From contig CM075942.1 of the NCBI GenBank assembly GCA_038030265.1, positions 37,848,751 to 37,912,750 on the forward strand: DNA of 64,000 nt. The letters run 5' to 3'. Positions 56,308-64,000 of this stretch are shown piece by piece (the stretch's first letter is position 1; the number at the start of each line of letters is the position of its first letter). The notes below the pieces were generated by a model, which worked only from the letters and a program-made list of their open reading frames with translations, was not told where the DNA came from and did not search any database. Made by a program: the position numbers and the translations under genes. Origin of the DNA: Corythucha ciliata. Its lineage: Eukaryota > Arthropoda > Insecta > Hemiptera > Tingidae.

Positions 56308-59300
56308 GTCATCCAAACTCCACTATCTCGCCTCGCGTCAATACATAAGACTCGTAAGAAGAGACGTTCCAAGAGAAAGGAATGGCTTAAATCAAGAGAG
56401 AAACTTTGTGAGGGTCACCCATAAAAATGCTGACGCGGAATTACTTACTAGAGCGTGGGTCTGCCGTCTGCCCCAACTACACTACATAGGACAACTCTCA
56501 CCCGGACGAATCCGGCGTTGGCTCTTGACGTGATGATTACTACTTTCGGGTGCAAAACTTTGGTGGAACCTCACCAGAAGACTGGTCGAGACGAATTCCA
56601 AGAAAAAAAAATCTGACAAGAAGAAAAACCAACAATAACTGCACCTATATGCCTTTATTGTAAAAACACCTGTAATATGCATTTATATGACAGATAAATT
56701 TAAATTTTGTTGGTCCCAGTGACTTGAAAATACCACCAAACGGCTCGGCTCCTTTGAACGAGTAATATTCAGCAGTAAAATAAGCAAATATGCTCGAATC
56801 CGAGCCCTAAATATAACCAAGAAATTATTGGTTGTTCTGTAAACTAACCAGTTAGTACATACACTCTCCAAAGCAAGTCATCATTTTACCAGAAACGTCC
56901 GTTTCCGTATGATGCCCCGACCCTGGGCTTGACTATTTTGTATGTGTACTAATAGCTGACCACTTTATACATTACTACCCATGTAAATATCTTAATGACC
57001 GTAAGTGACATTCATAAGAAAGACAGTTGTAGGGGGCCTCCAGTTTGAAGGGGCCCTCAATATTTTGTGATACATTTTTTGTGCAATTTTGCATAAAAAT
57101 TATATTAATGGTCTGAGGCCTGTTTTTGTGCCTTTATTCTAACATTCACAATATTTGTTCACAAAAAGGCACCGTCAAAATATTGAGCAAACTATTTGGT
57201 TAGTGTCAGGGCCCTTAGCACTGTAATTCGGGCCATTAGTGTGACGTCATATCCGGAAGGTAGTATAACCAGTGAAGCTAAACAAAACATTTCATTTCGT
57301 GCAAAAGTTGTGGATTTTTCAATTTTATTGTTGTATTTATTACACAAAACCTATCTTGAGCATCGCGGTAATTCTATTGTAGCGTGTCTGCCGCCGAGGG
57401 CAGCGAACGAGTTGTAAAAGGATGCTGCATGTGTCAGTAGGAGACAGCTCTCCGAATTTAAACTCTTCACAGTCATGTCTTGAACAATTTTCGTCTACAC
57501 TGGATGCAACAGTCGCTGTTCGAATACTTTTTTGTTTTTTGGGAGCGATTGAAAAGTGAAGATCTTATTTCTGTCATAATAAAAAAAAACAGGGCCAAGG
57601 GCTTTTTCTCCGTCCGGAAAATGGCAGCAACACACATGCTCCAGAGCCACGTTCTTCCCATCCTAAGCACATGTGCATGTTGATAATTTGTCAGGCCTGT
57701 TCCATTGTTTTAGAATTGTTGACTTACTTTTAATTAGAAAGCTTCTGCAGAACATTGATTTGTCAATCGGCAAATATAATGACGTTGGTGGTGCCAGGTA
57801 GACCCACTACTTGTTTAAATGTGATATTGGGGCACTGAATTTTCACAAAAACACCACAAACTCTCCTATCAATAACGAAAAACCTAATTATTGACAGTGG
57901 TCTCTGTAAATTCTAAAGCACTTGAACTTTTTTGTTTTGTTTAGCTTCAGTCGTGTGAGACATGTGACGTAGTGACTAATGCAGCGAATAAGGTTTTATT
58001 ACTCCACGTTTTAGTAATTACATACTTTCTTTCTGAGTTGGTTTAAATATTTTACGGTCAATAGCAAAATTTGAGAATACAGGAGATTTGAATTTGAATA
58101 GTAGGTACATATTCTTCTTATAAACTTGTGTTATCATTATAGGGTAATATTCCCGCTTTCATGACAGCACTGTGGTTTCCATGCTTTTATTTCTCTCGTA
58201 GTCCCTTTTAGACATTGTTAGCAGTTTCATGACTCTAAAAATAAGAATATTTACCCCCAGCTTATCTAATAAGCTATGTTGAAAGTCATGAACAAGCAAA
58301 AACCCTTTTACTTAATGATCATTACAAGCGAAGATAATCTTTGGTGTACCAAGCAGTTTTCAGCTATCGGGTTAATGGATTAAATTGGGGTACACAAAAC
58401 CGTGGGAGGTGAAACGCAGGACTTAAAATAAATACATTTATTTTAAAATAAATTTAATTTATTTAACATTTCATGATTTCAATACTTTTTTGACACAGAC
58501 CACTCTGAGCGTTAGTAGCCCCGGTGGTTACTTTGTTCTTCTGTGTAATGAAAAGCCTTCACCTAATTGACGGATCAAATATTAACAGTTTGTTGGGTCT
58601 TTCATTTTATTTAAATAGCTACTACGGTCTACCCTTTCCCGGTGTTTCTATGTCTATTGCCTAATTGAAAACACATTCACAACTGTTCATGCTTTCGGGT
58701 GTACTGGACCCCCTTTTTTTATCCAGATGTTTCTCAAGGAATGATTAGTGAATTTATCGATTTTTAATAAAACTATCTAGACGATAGTTTATATGTATAT
58801 TTCTCCTGTTGGATAACTTCGGAGAACACGGAAGGAGAAAGGCTTTTTAATTCAAAAAGCCGGCACGGAAAGCATCAAAGAAGTTTTTTCATGAAAGAGA
58901 AGAAAAAAACTTTTCTCTTAAGAATTTTCAAATTTGATGGGGGGGGGGGAGTTTACAAGTTTTAACGGGTTTAATGTGCGAAGAAAATATTTGCTCGGGT
59001 GAACCTGCGTCCTGAAAGCAAATCTTTCCTTGCTTGGCTCACTTCTTTGGAATAAATACTAACGTAGTTTTCCACTCCAAACTTTAGATAACGCATTAGT
59101 TTTCATGTATATATCTGTTAGTTTCTTTGGAATGCGAGTGCACGCGAGGTATGTTATGTTAACATTCCGATCCCTTCTTAGCTCGGCAGAATACCGCCCT
59201 GTGGCTAGTCTCCTGAGTTTTGAGATGTTCAGCGCTTACTCGCAGTGCTCTCGCTTGAGTGCAAAACAACCGTCAATTTGTATCTCAACGTTTACACGTA

Positions 59301-60306
59301 CAGGTCTCGCGACCGGCCTCTTTACCGCTAACTCTCTTGAGGTTATAAAGAGCCATTCGTATTTCCCTAGAGCGGCGGGTCCGGGTTTCCCTATAGATCC
59401 GGATGAGGAATCGGAATTTTCTATTTATATAATTTGAATTTCAACCAATATCATCCTCCCAGATTTTTGCGCACGCAGACATAAGATTTTCACCTCACCG
59501 TCCAGTGATTCAATTAAAATGGTTGAATAAAGGTGTCTTTTCATTTATCTGTATGTACGTAGCCGGAAGCATTTAAAAATCGATTGAAGCAGCTCGCCCA
59601 ATCATAAAACTATAATGCTTGAATAAATATCGCTCGCTTTCCGAGCTTTGAATTTTAAATATTTGTCGTTGAGTGGATTAAAAGGCTACCTTTCAGATCG
59701 ACAAATATTAGCTTTAGTGAACCGACGAAATAACTCAGAAATTAATTCACGAAACATATAAGTAAATTGATAAACATGGGGCGTGGGGTTTTTATTATTT
59801 CAGGCTAAATGGTGGTGAAGAGGAAAGTTAAAAATAACAATTTCATCATACATTTAATTTTATTTATTTTTATAATTACTTTTATTTTAATTTTAATTTA
59901 AAAATTAATTTTAAATTTTCAGCTCATGTATAGTGTACTTTTTTATGTATTATATTTATATTTACTTTAATTTAACATTTAATTTTATTTTTTTAGCTCA
60001 TGTATAGTAGGTACCTATGTTTGCGCGCTTTTAGTCGTGGAGGAATTTCCGAATTTTTGTATATTTTTTTTGTTACAAAAGAAGCCTTTTTAACCCATTT
60101 TAACAAATATTTGCCTTTTAACAAATATTTAAACATTGCCGTTAACACACAACAACAAAGTTTAAACATTGCAAATATTTAAATATTGCCTATTTAACAA
60201 ATATTTAAACGTCGGTGAAAAAACAGTCGAAAGGTATGGGTGACGTCACACGACACGCTCTTCTCCGAGTACCTCTCTGGTATCAGTCTTCCTTCTGCCC
60301 ATGCCG
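56308..60306. other. No gene seen
   Basis: Four kb without supported genes. 59860-60200 is extremely AT-rich, with AGCTCATGTATAGT repeated at 59919 and 59996 and several AACAAATATTTAAAC words. A 110-residue frame at 59105-59437 has no recognisable domain. Confidence 0.4.
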
Positions 60307-60314
60307 CTAATAAG

Positions 60315-61111
60315 CAGAGACGGGTGGTTAATTTCTTTTATTTTCCAATTTGTGACCTTTATTCTATGACTTTTATGACATTAAAATGTGTGTTTTATGA
60401 CGTTTTTACCGAAAAACTGCTTTTCAAGACAGTTTCGGTTACAAAGTAACGTCTTTTTCACTATCGATTTCAGCTAATGTTTTTATATTATTTTATTATG
60501 TTATGATGCGTTTGGGTGTAGTATAAGGTGAATGGTTGGAAATATAAAAAAAATATTTGTGTCATTTGGCCAAGTTGCCGAAGCACCACAAAAATCGAGA
60601 ATTGTATGAAGTAATCGAAGCTAGGACCAACGAAACGTATATCTACGACCTTCTGAGACGAAAAAGAACATTGTACATTTACGTCATTATTCGCGAAAGG
60701 GTTAAGCTAATATTGCGTTTGTGTTTATTTATGCTGCAGTCTACCCCGAAAAGGGGATGCCTATTGTAGAAAGGAGCTAGACTCATATTCCTGCTGGCTG
60801 CCTTCATATTGTCCCAGGGTAAACTAACCGGGTATCTACGTTAAAAATGTGCTCCAAAAAGTAATTTTATGAAGTTTTGGCGAAAAGTCGTATTTTATGA
60901 CGTTTTATAGAAAACAGCCATTTTATGATTCAAAACTATGACTAAGGGCCGTATTCAGAAACCCTCCTTTACAAAGCCTTAACTAAAGGAGTTGAAAAAT
61001 GTGATGGTTTATAAAAATATGTCATCTGTTTTGAAGCGCTTAAAGGAGATGTAAAGGTTAAGGTTGGTTTCTGAATACGGCACTATGACGTTTATGACTT
61101 TTTCCGTCTCT
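60315..61111. mobile_element. hAT-type element, about 797 bp
   Basis: Left end CAGAGACGGG, right end CCGTCTCT. Flanks CTAATAAG (60307-60314) and CTTATAAG (61112-61119) agree at 7 of 8 positions. The interior repeats TTTATGACGTTTT and TATGAC words near both ends (60366-60400, 60890-60945, 61083-61098). A MITE is nested at 60946-61083. No transposase recognised. Confidence 0.6.
60946..61083. mobile_element. Small MITE, 138 bp, nested
   Basis: GGGCCGTATTCAGAAACC at the left; GGTTTCTGAATACGGCAC at the right. Flanks TAA and TAT, a near TWA duplication. TTTACAAAGCCTTAACTAAAGG and its loose inverse lie inside (partly written). Confidence 0.7.
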
Positions 61112-61572
61112 CTTATAAGTATTGTGCTGTGCCACACTGTGAGACCACCACAGTGAAATTCAGTGAAAAATATTTATGGCTATCTCAAGAGTCATGACCC
61201 AAGAGCTAGACAAAAGTGGATTACAGCAATGATACGGAGGCCGGGGGACAATTCTTTAAGTTCAATATTATCCGTTAATTTGCGAGGGTCACTTCAGTGT
61301 ACTGTAAGTTTAATTTTTACTCTCTCCTTTTTCTTCTCCAAGGTTTTGTGTGAATGGATAAGACGATGAGAACAGTCCATTAGACTTTGATTTTATATTT
61401 CACTGGTAAAATCATGATCTTTTACTCAGACTCCCACTTTCATAGTTAATCCTTTAATTTACAACTTTCTACTGCGCATTACCTAGCAAATTTTATCGCT
61501 CAATTTATTATCTATCCGAAACTTAAATTAGAAACACACTCGATTTTTTGAATAAACAGTTTCGTGGTCAAT

Positions 61573-62341
61573 ATAATCACTTGCCAGTGGCGGCGGAAGT
61601 GGGGTTCAGGGTCAGCGAATGCTCCCCCAATGGTCTGGTTGGGGGATCAGCGTACCCCCAATTCGATGTTTGAGGAATCGAGAAAAAATGGCTTCGTGAT
61701 TGGCTTCGTGGGATTGATGATTCAGGGATTGTGTGGAGGACCACACGATACTTCCATGTTCCCGTTTTTGGCATTCATCAATAATGCATACGAAAAAAAC
61801 AAACAAGAAAACTTCCATGGCCGTATCAATTTTTTCAGTGCTCCGACCCCTCCGATTTGATGCTGGTTAAAGGGAACATGGGCGCAAGAGTTTTATTTCA
61901 CATTTTTCGGCCTGAGGCGACGCTTACAATTAGTGCACAAGAGACGAAGGTTTCTTGGTTTCTGAACATACGATATTGGCATTGCCGTATTCTACATTAT
62001 TGTGTAGAACCCTCATGTACATATACATACATATCATAATGATGATGAGCAACGGTACAGTACTACATGCTCAGAATTACTTGGGCTGTACCCGATGCTT
62101 GTACTACAACGAGAATGATCATCAGTAATGTTTGGAATAAAAGTTGTCGAGAAATGCGAAATAAAACTCGCGCGCCCATGTTGCCTTTAACCAGCATGGA
62201 ATCGGAGGGGTCGGAGCACTGAAAAAATTGATACGGCTGTGGAAGTTTTCTTTTTTCTTTTTTTCGTATGCATTATTGATGAACGCACGCCAAAAACGGG
62301 TACATGGAAGTTTCGTGTGGTCCTCCACACAATCCCTGAAT
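61573..62341. repeat. Long inverted repeat with hAT-like left edge
   Basis: 61720-61908 is inverse to 62150-62341 (about 190 bp, roughly 90 percent), with a 240-bp spacer. Outside the left arm, CAGTGGCGGCGGAAGTGG at 61573 looks like a hAT-type terminus. No matching right terminus is present, so the right side may be truncated. Confidence 0.65.
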
Positions 62342-62349
62342 CTTGTTTT

Positions 62350-64000
62350 TGTTCCTACGAATATTTTCGCCCGCCTTAAACTTTAACAAATCCTTCAACA
62401 TGGGATAATCCATTTGACTGACTGAAGATTCGCTTGTTTGAAGCTTGTTGTCGTGTGTTACTTTGGAAAAAAACTGAAGTGATATTAGCCTTCAGCGGTT
62501 TTGTTTCACTTCGAAGAATAGAAGACCATTATTTTACCCTATTGCTTCTCGTGACAATGTCACTTCTCGTGGGCATTCCTTGCTAAACCGTTAAACAGCT
62601 AAATAAATAAAAAACTTTACAGAGTAACAAAAAAGTTGAAATTTATGTTATAGTGGCGAAACCAAACCATTGGACGATCGTAAAAAGGGCAAGGATTTAC
62701 TCTTAACCGATCAACACTGCTTCAGCGAGTTCCTGGCTTATTTTAACTGATCCCTCCCTCCCCTCACCGAGGCTATTTTCGTTCTACACGATGGTGTATG
62801 GTCGAACAAAATATGTTCCGTCAACTATGTGTCATCTGAGAAATCGTCTGTAAAGTAGTAACATATTACAAAACATTCCAGCCGGAAGTGAAGATTTCAA
62901 GGCGACCAACACATTTTGGGGATGGCCTACACAGGGTTTATTTTATTTTTTTCTTTCTTCTCCTCCTCCTCCTCCTCTTTTCATTTTCTTTTCTTTTCTT
63001 TTCTTTTATAAGAGTACGTTCGAAGGAGTGCTCAAGTTTGTCTTAGCATCTTTACATTATAATGCTCGACTTTTTTCTCATAATTATTTAGCTATTCGTC
63101 TAACTCGTCATGGAATTGAATGATGATTCTCTAATAGATGAGAACGAAACGAAAAGCCAAATCTCTCGGATACCTGCTTGTTATCGTCGAGATGATGAAC
63201 TTGAGGTGTAGCACTCTACGTATAAATAACACCAAGTAATAAACTTCGATATCTTGATTAATTAGGGCTTCCCACCCAGTGAGTTTTCAAGGAAGTCTTT
63301 GATCTTTAATAAATGGCGAAATTTATTGGAAGTAATGGCTCCTATAACAATGATTCATTACTTATTCCTTTCAGTACCGTGCATAAAACTAAGATCAATA
63401 CATTGCTTAAAGTAGACGTATACCTTTGGGAAATTACTTGAAAATATACCTCCTCTCTAACTCCTTCATTTATACGCATTAGATTTACCTAAATTCATCC
63501 ATGTTGATGTCTATACTAACTTTTAATGGAATACCCAACAACAAGGTAGCTCTGAAGTGTATACCAAACCTTTCTGACTGGCCCATTTCCCACCCCTAAA
63601 CTCTTCGTTCAAACCTTCTCAGTAATGTGAAGATATTCATACCCGCGGGCAAATGAATGTTATACCTTGTTTGTTCACGATGGTGGTTTCTGTCTACTAT
63701 TATTGCACTGCACGTTTCTATCTTTTCGTGCAATGTTCTCATTTGAAGGGACCAGGGGAAGAACGATTTCAGTCCAATTAAACTAAACTTATAGAAAATC
63801 AAAAATTCAAAATTTTTCAACTCGTAAGATTTTTTTTTTTTACTTGAGGAAGAAAATAGGTAAAAATCATAATTTGACCAAAAATTCGTATATTTGATAA
63901 TAATAGGCAACCATCAGCTGCTTGGGCGGGCTGGACTGAAGCGCTTGTTCCCTTATAGGCTCACCCGGACTCATGCCGTTTTTCCCTTGTACGGCATATT
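62350..64000. other. No gene seen
   Basis: A pyrimidine microsatellite (TCC then TTTTC units) lies at 62947-63010. No coding region or transposon end supported. Confidence 0.4.

Noticed and set aside
56213..56533. 106-residue open frame
   Set aside because: Its first third overlaps the arm of the MITE at 55927-56303 and the rest has no protein character.
59105..59437. 110-residue open frame
   Set aside because: No motif, surrounding sequence is AT-rich and non-coding, and length is within chance for this window.
59860..60200. Possible replication origin or scaffold attachment region from extreme AT content
   Set aside because: Base composition alone is not evidence; no specific motif was recognised.

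Overview
This window looks like AT-rich, intron- or intergenic-type DNA from an arthropod nuclear genome. The case rests on content: two decayed Ty3/gypsy retrotransposons, many short non-autonomous DNA transposons with recognisable target-site duplications (TSDs), long hairpin elements, and no operons, ribosome binding sites or long intact genes. I cannot name the species. No complete host gene is visible. The best host-like or domesticated-looking coding pieces are a CXC (tesmin-like) cysteine-rich fragment (21426-21644), a Myb/SANT-like fossil (about 25020-25374), a possible Gly/Arg-rich terminal exon (38230-38384) and a two-copy family of unknown protein fragments (20458-20763 and 24134-24440).

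Layout. 1407-6502: gypsy element 1 on the minus strand (gag, protease, RT, RNase H, integrase), with several frameshifts and a stop. 7933-15000: gypsy element 2 on the minus strand, its pol truncated. The stretch between its pol and a matching LTR end at 7933 is filled with two abutting MITEs (9233-9470 and 9474-9868) and two tandem duplications (10516-11371). 15830-20400: a degenerate tandem repeat, a weak exon candidate, and a 1.6-kb inverted-repeat element carrying a nested MITE. 20400-26480: coding fossils plus nested hAT-type elements, one with a perfect 8-bp TSD, and a palindrome carrying two hammerhead-ribozyme-like cores in opposite orientation. 27000-36170: a family of hairpin elements with CAGGGTG ends and TA TSDs, one split by a 1.57-kb insertion flanked by AATT. 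37480-38130: a tandem array with a recurring TGACGTCA motif. 39280-44490: several inverted repeats. 49370-51260: two further large palindromes, one carrying tRNA-like genes in both arms. 52285-56303: a recent 336-bp duplication and more MITEs. 60300-62350: a third hAT-type element and a long inverted repeat. The rest is featureless by eye.

How the parts relate. The non-autonomous elements fall into groups: TAA TSD with G/C-rich termini (PIF/Harbinger-like), TTAA TSD foldbacks, 8-bp TSD with CAGTGTTG-type ends (hAT-like), and TA TSD with CAGGGTG ends. Several are inserted inside or exactly beside one another, so a relative order of insertion can be read. All calls are from reading the sequence alone; no database search was possible.
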